From Orenia metallireducens (lineage in GTDB: Bacteria; Bacillota; Halanaerobiia; Halobacteroidales; Halobacteroidaceae): a stretch of DNA of 64,000 nt. Below the pieces are notes generated by a model, which was not told the origin of the DNA, searched no databases, and saw nothing but the letters and a program-made list of their open reading frames with translations. Below are positions 56,022-63,748 of the stretch, piece after piece (positions within the stretch are counted from its first letter, which is position 1; each line of letters opens with the position of its first letter). The stretch covers positions 92,590 through 156,589 of the forward strand of contig NZ_LWDV01000009.1 in the NCBI RefSeq assembly GCF_001693735.1, given 5' to 3'. A program made the position numbers and the translations under genes.

Positions 56022-57104
56022 TTATCGCTTATAAAGTTGAGGGAAGTAAGAAAATCTCTCCTTTTGCTGTTTTAATTCTAATAGTTTATTATCTAGACTC
56101 TGCCAAAAGGAAGAGTTATCCCTTCTTTGAAATTCCCCTAAATTTTTACGATAATAATCCAAGTTATTGATAAACTTAATTAAATCGCTCTCATTAGCCT
56201 TCCTAGACCAGTTACCATAACCCATCTTCTCTAGATTTAAAGCATTTAATAACTGTTCAAAATGTTTGGCTATTGGTATGGAATAGATTGGTTTTTTCAA
56301 ATAGATAGCCTCTGAGATAAAGGAGAAGCCGCCATTGGCAATAACTGCTGAGGCACTTTCAAATAGTTTAGTAAAACCATCACCATATTTGCGAAAGTGG
56401 AGGTTCTCTTCTGTATATTCTCGGTCATAGCCAAAGACATAGAACTCTTTTTGGGGATATTTTTTTAATAATTCTAAGAGATGAGGTGTTTTAGAGGATA
56501 AATAGACTAAGATATGCCCTTGATCTATAGGGCTTAATTTTAAAATTTCTTCTCTGATAATCGGCTCAATTAGTTCAACATTCTTCTTGGTTTTTAGCTT
56601 GATAAATGATGGAACATAATAGTAGTTGGCCGAAGGGGACCAGGTCTTAGTAATCAACTTTGCCATTAGAAAATGGAGTAAATACTTAATTGGATATTCA
56701 AAATTCTTACATTGGGTAATTAAATTGATATTATCGATTGCGATTACAGGTATTCTTAAAAAATTCCCTAGATAGAATCCAGTAGGTTCAAAGTCACTGA
56801 TGATCAAATCAGGATTAAATTTTGCTAAATCCTTCAATTCTTTGCTAAAGACCATCTTTAGAATCTCTGGTGAACTCTCTAAAAAATTAATTAATGTTTT
56901 AATATAATTCATCTTATTATTATTATAAGCCAAACTGCTTCCATTAATCTTAGCTACTTGATACCCTAGATTAGTAAGTACTTTGTAAGCTTTATTATTG
57001 GCAATCAATCTAACTTGGTGACTCTGTTGTAGATGTCTAATCACAGGTAGACTCCTAAAGACATGACCACTTCCTTCACCTTGAATATAATAAGCAATTC
57101 TCAT
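56022..57104 (-). CDS. MJ1255-type glycosyltransferase
   Basis: A 360-residue GT-B fold enzyme related to MurG/UDP-GlcNAc transferases. MRIAYYIQGEGSGHVFRSLP is the N-terminal Gly-rich loop; NPDLIISDFEPTG and the C-terminal ANGGFSFISEAIYLKKPIY nucleotide-sugar motif follow. Donor and acceptor unknown. ATG 57104 behind GGAGAGACAA. Single gene. Confidence 0.87.
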   Translation of the reverse strand: MRIAYYIQGEGSGHVFRSLPVIRHLQQSHQVRLIANNKAYKVLTNLGYQVAKINGSSLAYNNNKMNYIKTLINFLESSPEILKMVFSKELKDLAKFNPDLIISDFEPTGFYLGNFLRIPVIAIDNINLITQCKNFEYPIKYLLHFLMAKLITKTWSPSANYYYVPSFIKLKTKKNVELIEPIIREEILKLSPIDQGHILVYLSSKTPHLLELLKKYPQKEFYVFGYDREYTEENLHFRKYGDGFTKLFESASAVIANGGFSFISEAIYLKKPIYSIPIAKHFEQLLNALNLEKMGYGNWSRKANESDLIKFINNLDYYRKNLGEFQRRDNSSFWQSLDNKLLELKQQKERFSYFPQLYKR

Positions 57105-57498
57105 AAGAAGTTGTCTCTCCTTTATTCTTATTGATTAATAGTAACAAATCAGGATTAATCAGAAAAAGATATTATTTATCATTTGTTACTATCTCAATCT
57201 ATTTAATAAATAATCTGCTTTAATATGTTATTATATATTTTAGCAGAGTAAAATTAAGATTTTATTAACTAAAGGTTAAATTTAATTAAAGAATTTTAAA
57301 TTTTCAGTTTAGGAAATAATTATAGTAATTTTTGAATTTATTCATACAAAGTTGTATAATAAATATTAACGATATTATCTTCCTTAGAATATCATTAGTT
57401 AGAGGTGTTAAATTTTTTTGATAATTGTCAATAATAAGGGTTAATATAGATGTTTTATATTGGCACTAGAACTAAATAAATAGAGGTGATAAATAAAA
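57105..57498. other. Divergent region between glycosyltransferase and map
   Basis: Contains a hairpin-forming repeat at 57139-57191 (TAGTAACAAAT with ATTTGTTACTA). Otherwise AT-rich. A weak promoter (TTGTCA at 57426) may serve map. Confidence 0.4.
57139..57191. repeat. Inverted repeat TAGTAACAAAT / ATTTGTTACTA
   Basis: Exact 11-bp arms. Related in content to the imperfect hairpins at 29911-29977 and 5849-5914 (GTAAC, AAATGA words), possibly one worn repeat family. Confidence 0.4.
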
Positions 57499-58245
57499 AT
57501 GATTATTAGAAAGTCAGAACGTGAAATAGAGATTATGAGAAAAGCAGGAAGCATAGTTGCTCAAACTCATGCGCTCTTAGCTGAAAAGGTTGCTCCAGGA
57601 ATTACTACTGGAGAATTAGATAGAATTGCAGAAGAGTTTATTCTAAGTAAAGGAGGAAAGCCTGCTTTTAAAGGATATCAAGGTTTTCCTAGTACTTTAT
57701 GTGTAGCAGTTAATGAAGAGGTTGTTCATGGTTTCCCTGGAGAGAGAGTTTTGGAAGAAGGAGATATTATCGGAATAGATTTAGGAGTTTTAATCGATGG
57801 CTTTTATGGTGATTCTGCCTATACTTTAGCTGTTGGTGAAATCTCTGATAAGGCTCAAAATCTATTGAAGGTTACTGAAGAGTCGTTACATAAAGGTATT
57901 GAGCAAGCTGTAGAAGGAAATAGACTCTCAGATATTTCTCATGCCATTCAAGAGTATGTTGAGGCAAAGGATTATTCAGTGGTACGGAGGTTTGTGGGAC
58001 ATGGGGTTGGAAGAAATCTACATGAAGATCCTCAAGTGCCCAACTTTGGGGCAGCAGGTAGAGGACCAAGGTTGAGAGAAGGGATGGTTTTAGCTATTGA
58101 GCCTATGATTAATGTAGGAACTCATAGAGTTAAGATATTAGATGATGGTTGGACTGTAATTACTGCTGATAAGGAGTTATCAGCACACTTTGAACATACT
58201 GTTGCTATAACTAAGGATGGTCCAAGAATTTTAACATTACCATAA
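57499..58245 (+). CDS. map: Methionine aminopeptidase type I
   Basis: A 248-residue metallopeptidase removing N-terminal Met. Five metal ligands are visible: Asp in [16 protein letters not shown] (two), His in [15 protein letters not shown], Glu in [10 protein letters not shown] and Glu in [13 protein letters not shown] after AGAGGTGAT. Single gene here, away from the ribosomal cluster where it often lies. Confidence 0.97.
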   Translation: MIIRKSEREIEIMRKAGSIVAQTHALLAEKVAPGITTGELDRIAEEFILSKGGKPAFKGYQGFPSTLCVAVNEEVVHGFPGERVLEEGDIIGIDLGVLIDGFYGDSAYTLAVGEISDKAQNLLKVTEESLHKGIEQAVEGNRLSDISHAIQEYVEAKDYSVVRRFVGHGVGRNLHEDPQVPNFGAAGRGPRLREGMVLAIEPMINVGTHRVKILDDGWTVITADKELSAHFEHTVAITKDGPRILTLP

Positions 58246-58261
58246 ATATTATAGATTAGAT

Positions 58262-58299
58262 AAAAAGGGTTTAGAGAAGAGCTCCTCTAAACCCTTTTT
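58262..58299 (+). terminator. Terminator of map
   Basis: AAAAAGGGTTTAGAG and CTCTAAACCCTTTTT arms around AAGAGCTC. Confidence 0.85.
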
Positions 58300-58377
58300 G
58301 CTATTTAATTATTGATTGCTTCAATAACAGAGGTGGTGTTAGTAGAAATATTTATACAATATATAGGTAATATAGGT

Positions 58378-58556
58378 ATTGCGACACTTTTAAGAATCAC
58401 ACCTCACCCTAACCCCTATGAGGAATATAAATCAATTCCTCTTCGTACAAGATCAGTCTCTCCTATTCTTAGGAGAAGGAAGAAAAGAGAAAGCAGTTCC
58501 CCCTCTCATCAGATGAGAAGAGGGGGCTAGGGGGTGAGGTCTGAAATTGTCGCAAT
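58378..58556. mobile_element. MITE-like repeat, copy 2
   Basis: A 179-bp element with the same ends (ATTGCGACACTTTTA and TGTCGCAAT) and inner arms (CACCTCACCCTAACCCC, GGGGGCTAGGGGGTGAGG) as copy 1 at 52879-53034, with about 23 extra bases in the left half. A short open frame across it is not a gene. Confidence 0.75.
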
Positions 58557-58699
58557 AGACTCACTAGTCACCACTACTATATATCAAAATTTCATTAATC
58601 CAACCCATAAACAATCAACAAGTTAAGTATATTTTTAAGATTAGAGTGCAATTATATAGGTGAGAGTACATATATAAGATTTCAAAAGGAGGTAGATTA

Positions 58700-59083
58700 A
58701 TGGCATTTCATGAAGAGAATTTACCAGAAGAGGTTAAAGATTTTCATAGAATGATTCAAACAGTAATTGAAGAGTTAGAAGCAATCGATTGGTATCATCA
58801 AAGGGCTGCAGCTACAAGTGATCCACAGATTAGAGCTATAGTAGAACATAATCGTGATGAAGAGATAGAGCATGCTGCTATGGCGTTAGAATGGTTGCGT
58901 CGTAATTATTCCAATTTTGACCAGTATTTTCAAGAATTTTTATTCAGTGATGGACCTATTACCCATGCTGATGATGAGCATCACCAAGAGCATGGTCATA
59001 GCCATGGACCTGTAGATAGTCCAAAGATGAGTATTACTGGAGACCATTCCTTAGGAATAAAAGGATTAAATAAAAGGGGGTAG
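58700..59083 (+). CDS. Encapsulated ferritin-like protein (EncFtn)
   Basis: A 127-residue ferroxidase cargo of the encapsulin shell. VIEELEAIDWYHQRAAATSD and HNRDEEIEHAAMALEWLRRN match EncFtn of Rhodospirillum; ferroxidase-centre ligands correspond to Glu25, Glu55 and His58. A His/Asp-rich linker (about 92-107, HADDEHHQEHGHSHGP) precedes the C-terminal targeting peptide SLGIKGLNKRG that docks to the shell interior. ATG after AAAGGAGGT. Its stop lies directly before the shell gene. It oxidises Fe(II) and passes mineral into the shell. Confidence 0.95.
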   Translation: MAFHEENLPEEVKDFHRMIQTVIEELEAIDWYHQRAAATSDPQIRAIVEHNRDEEIEHAAMALEWLRRNYSNFDQYFQEFLFSDGPITHADDEHHQEHGHSHGPVDSPKMSITGDHSLGIKGLNKRG

Positions 59084-59087
59084 AATG

Positions 59088-59894
59088 ATGAGTAATTTAA
59101 GAAAAAAACTAGCTCCAATCCCTCCTGAAGCTTGGGGATTTATAGAGTCAGAAGCTAAAGAAGTATTGAATATGAAGTTAAGTGGGCGTAAGGCAGTAAG
59201 CTTTATTGGACCAAAGGGAATAGATTTTGCTGCTGTTAATACAGGTAGAAGAATCTTATTTGATGATTCACAATTGGAGGGAATTAGACATTATAAAAGG
59301 CATGTACTACCTTTAGTAGAGGTTGAAGTCCCTTTTAAAATGAGTTTAGAGGAGATAGAAGCTTTATCACGTGGTGCTGAAGATGTAGATACTGACTCCT
59401 TAATTGAGGCAGCAGAGAAGTTAGCTAGGGCAGAGGATGAAGCAATCTTTTATGGAATGGATGAAGTTAGTATAGAAGGTCTAATAGATGCATCTTCTCA
59501 AGATATAATTAACATTAGTGAAGAAGAGGGGATAGTTTCAGCAGTAGCTAATGGGGTTAAGAACTTGGTAATGGAGAATATAGAAGGACCATATATTCTT
59601 CTATTAGCACCCTCCCTATATTCAATGTTATATAATTTAAATGAGATAGATGACAAAGGATATCCTACTAAGAAGAGGTTAGAAGAGTTGATTCAAGGAA
59701 GAGTTATTCCTGCTCCAGTACTTGGTGATAAAGGATTATTATTATCTACCCGTGGAGATGATTTTGAATTGATAGTTGGACAAGATATCTCTATTGGTTA
59801 TAATTCTCATGATAATGATGAAATAGAGTTCTTTTTTATGGAATCCTTTACCTTTAGAGTAAATACACCTGAAGCTATAGTAGTATTAAATTAA
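59088..59894 (+). CDS. Encapsulin nanocompartment shell protein
   Basis: A 268-residue HK97-fold shell protein of family 1 (linocin-like): RKKLAPIPPEAWGFIESEAK at the N-terminus, the P-domain LPLVEVEVPFKM, and DFELIVGQDISIGY, FTFRVNTPEAIVVLN at the end. ATG 59088 is 7 bases after AAAGGGGG; ATG 59085 is in frame and also possible. Directly downstream of the ferritin-like cargo gene, so the pair builds an iron-storage compartment. Confidence 0.96.
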   Translation: MSNLRKKLAPIPPEAWGFIESEAKEVLNMKLSGRKAVSFIGPKGIDFAAVNTGRRILFDDSQLEGIRHYKRHVLPLVEVEVPFKMSLEEIEALSRGAEDVDTDSLIEAAEKLARAEDEAIFYGMDEVSIEGLIDASSQDIINISEEEGIVSAVANGVKNLVMENIEGPYILLLAPSLYSMLYNLNEIDDKGYPTKKRLEELIQGRVIPAPVLGDKGLLLSTRGDDFELIVGQDISIGYNSHDNDEIEFFFMESFTFRVNTPEAIVVLN

Positions 59895-59897
59895 TAT

Positions 59898-59951
59898 TTT
59901 AAGAGAGTTTGGATTTTTAATTAGATGTTGTTTAAATTCAAGCTCTCTTTC
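59898..59951 (+). terminator. Terminator of the encapsulin pair
   Basis: AAGAGAGTTTGGA and TTCAAGCTCTCTT arms with mismatches and a wide A/T-rich loop, followed by TCTT. Confidence 0.55.
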
Positions 59952-59980
59952 TTGACATAAAATTAATAAGCTGGTATAAT
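59952..59980 (+). promoter_or_regulatory. Promoter of tRNA-Pro
   Basis: TTGACA (59952-59957) and TATAAT (59975-59980) with a 17-bp spacer, 25 bases before the tRNA. Confidence 0.85.
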
Positions 59981-60004
59981 AATTTAGTAAAATTAAGTTT
60001 ATTT

Positions 60005-60081
60005 CGGGCTGTGGCGCAGTTTGGTAGCGCACTACGCTGGGGGTGTAGGGGTCGCTGGTTCAAATCCAGTCAGCCCGACCA
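60005..60081 (+). tRNA. tRNA-Pro (anticodon GGG)
   Basis: Cloverleaf with acceptor CGGGCTG/CAGCCCG, anticodon stem CTACG/TGTAG and loop CTGGGGG giving anticodon GGG, T arm with GGTTCAAATCC, discriminator A and encoded CCA. The 3' half faces a broken integrase, which fits a tRNA attachment site. Confidence 0.95.
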
Positions 60082-60104
60082 CTTACAAACATTGATATAA
60101 CAAG

Positions 60105-60140
60105 GATTGAGAGAGTTTTTATTAACTTTCTCTTTTTTAT
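60105..60140 (+). terminator. Terminator after tRNA-Pro
   Basis: GAGAGAGTT pairs with AACTTTCTC (bulged), then TTTTTTATTTTTT. Confidence 0.6.
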
Positions 60141-60174
60141 TTTTTGACTGTTTCGCAATAATTATTTTAAAAAT

Positions 60175-60632
60175 TTATTCTCCGAGTATATTATCGAGTT
60201 TTTGAACTGTTTCTTTTTGCATAGAAGGGGTGACATGAGAATAAGTATCGAGAGTTTGACTGATGGAAGAATGCCCTAATCTTTCTTGGACTATCTTTGG
60301 ATGAACTCCAGCTTTGAGCATCAAAGTAGCATGATTATGCCTTAAATCATGTAATCTAAATTGAGCTAACTCAGCCTTTTTAGCAACTTTATTAAAAGTC
60401 CTAGTTGTATATCTTGGTAGGAAAGGAAACTATGCTCTTTAGTAAAGACTAAATCGTGTTCATTATTATATTTGCTGCCTAGTCTTAATTTGTTCTCTTT
60501 CTGGGAGATTTTTCTTCTCTTTAATATTTTAATTACATCTTCATCTACATCAAGTGGTCGGATGCTAGCTTCAGTTTTAGTCCCTTTGACATTTTTATAG
60601 ACTCTTTTTTGATAGATTCCATGAATAATCAC
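60175..60632 (-). pseudogene. Tyrosine recombinase (phage/ICE integrase), C-terminal part
   Basis: The catalytic end of an Int-type recombinase on the - strand: GTKTEASIRPLDVDEDVIKI, then after a frameshift near 60420, FRLHDLRHNHATLMLKAGVH, VQERLGHSSISQTLDTYSHV with HxxR, H and the Tyr nucleophile. The N-terminal half is absent here; similar N-terminal sequence lies at 62120-62515. It borders tRNA-Pro, the typical position of an element integrated at the tRNA 3' end. Confidence 0.88.
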
Positions 60633-60670
60633 TTCTTTTTATATAAAATAAACCTCTAAACGGGGTTTCA

Positions 60671-60952
60671 TTAGCTTTTAATGGATTTTAACTTGGCAAT
60701 ATCATAAAGATTCTCTTTAGTTACTGCTTCTAAAGTCTTAGTTTCTCCTTCAAGTTTTTCTATGTTCTTATTAACTTCACCAACTTTGATGCTGATTAAC
60801 TCTGTCTGTTTATCTAGAGCATCGAAGCGTTTATCGAACTTTTCCTTTATACCATCAATTCTATCAGTTAGATTCTCCACTTCCTTTTTAACCTCTGAAA
60901 TTTCTTCTTTAATAATTCCTCTTATCGCTTGTAATAATTCCTTATTTTCCAT
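60671..60952 (-). CDS. Coiled-coil protein, probably element-borne
   Basis: A 93-residue all-helical protein: MENKELLQAIRGIIKEEISE followed by heptads to residue ~80. ATG 60952 follows GGAGGTCG; the longer frame upstream is not needed. Such small coiled-coil proteins are common in clostridial genomes and mobile DNA, function unknown. Confidence 0.65.
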   Translation of the reverse strand: MENKELLQAIRGIIKEEISEVKKEVENLTDRIDGIKEKFDKRFDALDKQTELISIKVGEVNKNIEKLEGETKTLEAVTKENLYDIAKLKSIKS

Positions 60953-61028
60953 TTTGTCGACCTCCTTATTATATCTTTTATTATAATATATTTCGGGTGG
61001 AGTTATCAACTTGTTATCGCTTTTTAGG

Positions 61029-61235
61029 TTATTCTAAAATTATTTTATGGGGGTCATCTTTGTCTTGATGGTAACCATTAATTCTGTCTTCTATATCTTT
61101 AAACAATACTTGTTCCATATTAGAATAATTTAGTTTAAAAAAATGACCTGCAAGTCCTAAAGTTTTATAGCCTCTGTAATCAAAATGAGGTTCCCCCATT
61201 AAATTAGACATATAGTTTAGTGGTTTTTCTCTCAT
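61029..61235 (-). CDS. Small hypothetical protein, doubtful
   Basis: A 68-codon frame without a clear ribosome-binding site; its ATG directly follows the stop of the IS3-type remnant (GAA TAC TAA AATG). Composition is protein-like (GEPHFDYRGYKTLGLAGHFF), but I do not recognise it. It may be part of a decayed gene. Confidence 0.35.
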   Translation of the reverse strand: MREKPLNYMSNLMGEPHFDYRGYKTLGLAGHFFKLNYSNMEQVLFKDIEDRINGYHQDKDDPHKIILE

Positions 61236-61236
61236 T

Positions 61237-61304
61237 TTAGTATTCTTCTAGACTTTTATAATTTAAAGTTGAGTGCATTCTAAATCTATTATAAAAAATT
61301 TCAA
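61237..61304 (-). mobile_element. IS3-family transposase remnant (C-terminus)
   Basis: On the - strand the frame IEIFYNRFRMHSTLNYKSLE followed by EY and a stop is the classic end of IS3/IS150-type transposases (FYNxxRxHSxLNYxSPxE). Only about 22 codons remain. Confidence 0.75.
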
Positions 61305-61489
61305 TTTAACTTACTGTCTCAAAAATAGGGGGAAGGTCATTGAGTGCTAAAAATAAATTTAAATTACAGATAAAAGAGATTAAAAATATAAATTTTATAA
61401 AGGAATCTTCTTTGATAACCATATAATATTATGTTAAAATAAATTAAATAACATATAAAGGATATAAATAATAAATAAGATAAATTTAA

Positions 61490-61677
61490 GTTTTGCAGTG
61501 AAGCTCTTTTTTGAAAAAAGTAGAGTAAAGCCTTGTAATTACTGGGCTAAGAGAGGGTTGATAACCTTTCTCAATTGCACTACTGGAGGTTTACTGCAAA
61601 ATCGAGGTTTTTTTAAATTTGCTGATCTGCTCTAAACCTAGATAGAATCAGGGGTTAGAGTGTGTGGCAAAATTGGG
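61490..61677 (+). promoter_or_regulatory. CRISPR leader candidate
   Basis: AT-rich segment directly before the first CRISPR repeat, with TTTTGCAGTGAAG at its start and ACTGCAAAATCGAGG within, a layout I associate with clostridial type I-B leaders. No ORF. Confidence 0.5.
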
Positions 61678-61771
61678 GTTTTATATTAACTATGTGAGAT
61701 GTAAACACTAGAACAGGATACACATTTACAGGTTGGGATAAAGTTTTATATTAACTATGTGAGATGTAAAT
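61678..61771 (+). CRISPR. Minimal type I-B-like CRISPR array (2 repeats, 1 spacer)
   Basis: Two 28-bp identical repeats, 61678-61705 and 61743-61770, beginning GTTTTATATTAACTATGTG and ending GAGATGTAAA, with base 29 being C in the first and T in the second. The period of 65 bp leaves one 36-37 bp spacer. The repeat differs at only a few positions from the C. difficile type I-B repeat. No cas gene is in the window. Confidence 0.8.
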
Positions 61772-61894
61772 GCAATTATTACAGCAGTTGCAATTATATT
61801 AACTTTTGCAGCATATAAACTATCTAAATAATAACTAGCAGTTTCCCGCTCTGCTTTAAAAAAGTGGGACAAAATCAAAAAAGGAGGAATTATT

Positions 61895-62080
61895 ATGAAT
61901 ATTCTAGATGAAGTTCTAACTATAGCGGAAGCATCTGAAATGTACGGTAAGGATACTAGTACACTAAGAAGGAACTTTGATCGCGGTGCATCTTTTAAAC
62001 ATGGCGTAGATGTCCGTAAAGCTGGTAGGGTCTGGCTAGTAACTAAAGCAGCAATGGAAAGAGAATATGGAAATAATTAA
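61895..62080 (+). CDS. Small helix-turn-helix protein
   Basis: A 61-residue protein with one HTH, LTIAEASEMYGKDTSTLRRN, and a recognition/wing end KAGRVWLVTKAAMEREYG. Resembles excisionase/helix-turn-helix type 17 domains carried by mobile elements. ATG after AAAAGGAGGAATT, a strong site. Sits between the CRISPR repeats and the integrase N-terminal remnant. Confidence 0.8.
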   Translation: MNILDEVLTIAEASEMYGKDTSTLRRNFDRGASFKHGVDVRKAGRVWLVTKAAMEREYGNN

Positions 62081-62086
62081 TAATAA

Positions 62087-62117
62087 AACTCTCCTGAATT
62101 TTTTAGGGAGGTTTTAC
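62087..62117 (+). terminator. Terminator of the HTH gene
   Basis: AAACTCTCCT and AGGGAGGTTT arms with a T-rich loop, followed by TACTTTTT. Confidence 0.55.
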
Positions 62118-62119
62118 TT

Positions 62120-62515
62120 TTTGAAAGCGTTATGTATTTTCTTGATTGTATCCGAAGAACCACCTAGAGGGAAATAAAAATAAACTTTAATCATTATAAT
62201 GCCTTTTAACTGGTTTCTTACTTAAGCCACCTTTTTTTACCATCCATGAGACCAGATTTTAATTTTTCACTTAAATAACTGCGAATATGCCAGGCTTTAA
62301 ATCTGAGAGTTTAACTTTGCCAAGTAAGAAAATTATATGAGTATTGATTATGATATCATAATACTCTTGGGTAGATTCTGCTAAATTGACCAATAGTCTT
62401 TATACCATTTGTTAAGAAGTTCTGTTAATGCCATCTTAGAAGGTTCTATATATGTACCGTTTTCTACTTCATATTCGAGTTGGTGCATTACTTTTTTAGC
62501 TTCAATTTATAACAT
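62120..62515 (-). pseudogene. Tyrosine recombinase, N-terminal part with frameshifts
   Basis: On the - strand several frames give an integrase arm and core-binding domain: EAKKVMHQLEYEVENGTYIE, ELLNKWYKDYWS, AESTQEYYDIIINTHII, LGKVKLSDLKPG, HIRSYLSEKLKSGL and SSDTIKKIHNAFKK. At least three frameshifts or stops. The catalytic half is missing, and a catalytic half of matching type lies 1.5 kb away at 60175-60632. Together they could be one gene split by insertion and deletion, or two relics. Confidence 0.8.
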
Positions 62516-62538
62516 AAACATCTTAATTATTATCTCAT

Positions 62539-62968
62539 TTATTCCTCATAAGATGAAACAAGCTTCCTTGTTATTTCTAAACTAACAGGAATTCCTCCAA
62601 CACTAAAGTTCAATTGATCTATTGAATTTATGATACACCATACATTTCTCCCATTTTGTGATTTCACTTTGTCACTAACTGAAATGAAAGCATTAGTAAT
62701 ATCTGAAAATATTTTTTCTTAATATCCTCGGTAATTACATTTGAAAATGCATAAATTTTTATTACAATTTTATCATACTTGCCCTTCTTTCCCCCCCAAC
62801 ATACAAATTTGCAAACTCCTTAATATCTAATAATGCAATTGACCTCGAGATTGGATTGTCATTTAAACCCTCAATCTCTAAAATGATTTTAGTCAATTTC
62901 TCAGCAATAATGGATTTTTCCTCTTCAGTCATAAGATGTTTGCTTATTGCTACTTCTGCATATGGCAT
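62539..62968 (-). pseudogene. Tautomerase-superfamily (4-oxalocrotonate tautomerase-like) protein, frameshifted
   Basis: The start MPYAEVAISKHLMTEEEKS keeps the Pro1 base of the family after removal of Met. The first 62 codons are intact to FANLYVGG. The rest continues in other frames: KYDKIVIKIYAFSNVITEDI, then ISVSDKVKSQNG, and NFSVGGIPVSLEITRKL to a TAA at 62539. Lesions are an indel in the C-run near 62788-62795 and another near 62715. The restored protein would be about 145 residues, a two-domain (tandem beta-alpha-beta) type. Confidence 0.72.
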
Positions 62969-63230
62969 AGTCTTTTCCTCTTTTAATTTTTCTAAATTTA
63001 AAATAAACTATATAGAATTTAAAGCTCATAGATTAAACTCATATATAGCCATTGTTGTTATAAATTTCTATAAGTACTTAATAGTATACCATAATTTACA
63101 TTTATATTTTATTTTACAACTTGAAAATTTGAAAGTGACAATAAGTTTATAAACTTATTGTATTAAATAATATTTTTTAAAGAATACCCCATACTAATAA
63201 TAAATAAAGTAAAGAGAGGAGCATAAACAT

Positions 63231-63671
63231 ATGGCAACAGCAACTGTCACAGGTAATGAATTAAAGAAAACGATTATTAACTTTTTAAAGAAGAAGGATA
63301 CTGGAGCTTTAGCTACTTCTGGAATAGAAACAAGGGTAAGCCCAGTTAAATACTTTCTTGGTGAAGGGTTGGATATTTATATTCATAGTAATGGTGGTTC
63401 TAAATTTAAGAATTTGGAAAAAAATAAAGAAGTCTGCTTATTAGTAAGTACAGAGTTCTATGGAGATTATGAGACTATCAAGGGTGTTCAAATCTTTGGT
63501 CAAGCAGAGGTAGGTCAAGAGGGTTCTGATCTTTATAAGCAAGCAGAAAAATACTGTCCTTTTGAGCATATGGGTGACGAAGGTGGATATATTATCAAGA
63601 TTAATGCTAAAAAAGCAGTCTATAAAGATGCAGTAGATGGAGATGGAGAGAAGAATGTTTGGAAAGCTTAG
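63231..63671 (+). CDS. Pyridoxamine 5'-phosphate oxidase-family (split-barrel flavin-binding) protein
   Basis: A 146-residue split-barrel protein: [49 protein letters not shown] and [10 protein letters not shown]. Members bind FMN, F420 or heme; which one is unknown. ATG after AGAGAGGAGC. Its TAG overlaps the end of the convergent transposase frame by 4 bases. Confidence 0.87.
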   Translation: MATATVTGNELKKTIINFLKKKDTGALATSGIETRVSPVKYFLGEGLDIYIHSNGGSKFKNLEKNKEVCLLVSTEFYGDYETIKGVQIFGQAEVGQEGSDLYKQAEKYCPFEHMGDEGGYIIKINAKKAVYKDAVDGDGEKNVWKA

Positions 63672-63678
63672 TGAGTGA

Positions 63679-63701
63679 AAGCTACCGACTTAGTCGGTAG
63701 C
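63679..63701. terminator. Short perfect hairpin
   Basis: AGCTACCGAC and GTCGGTAGCT around TTA; possibly the terminator of the PNPOx-like gene or an IS end. Confidence 0.5.
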
Positions 63702-63712
63702 TGAGATTGATG

Positions 63713-63748
63713 AAAAACCCCCACTAATTTTTTAGTGGGGGTTTTTCT
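63713..63748. terminator. Bidirectional terminator inside the transposase tail
   Basis: AAAAACCCCCACTAA and TTAGTGGGGGTTTTT arms around TTTT. Strong in both directions. Confidence 0.85.

Noticed and set aside
58312..58530. A 72-codon ORF through MITE copy 2
   Set aside because: Falls on the repeat arms; repeat-derived Arg/Pro sequence with no start signal.
61791..61820. A third, degenerate CRISPR repeat (TTATATTAAC match)
   Set aside because: Spacing of 48 bp does not fit the 65-bp period, and similarity ends after about 12 bases.
61775..61832. Hydrophobic peptide AIITAVAIILTFAAYKLSK after the second CRISPR repeat (type I toxin?)
   Set aside because: It has no start codon in frame; a stop lies directly upstream within the repeat.
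62856..63152. A 98-codon + strand ORF over the tautomerase start
   Set aside because: Antisense to the recognisable tautomerase N-terminus and rich in Phe/Ile/Tyr from AT-rich DNA.
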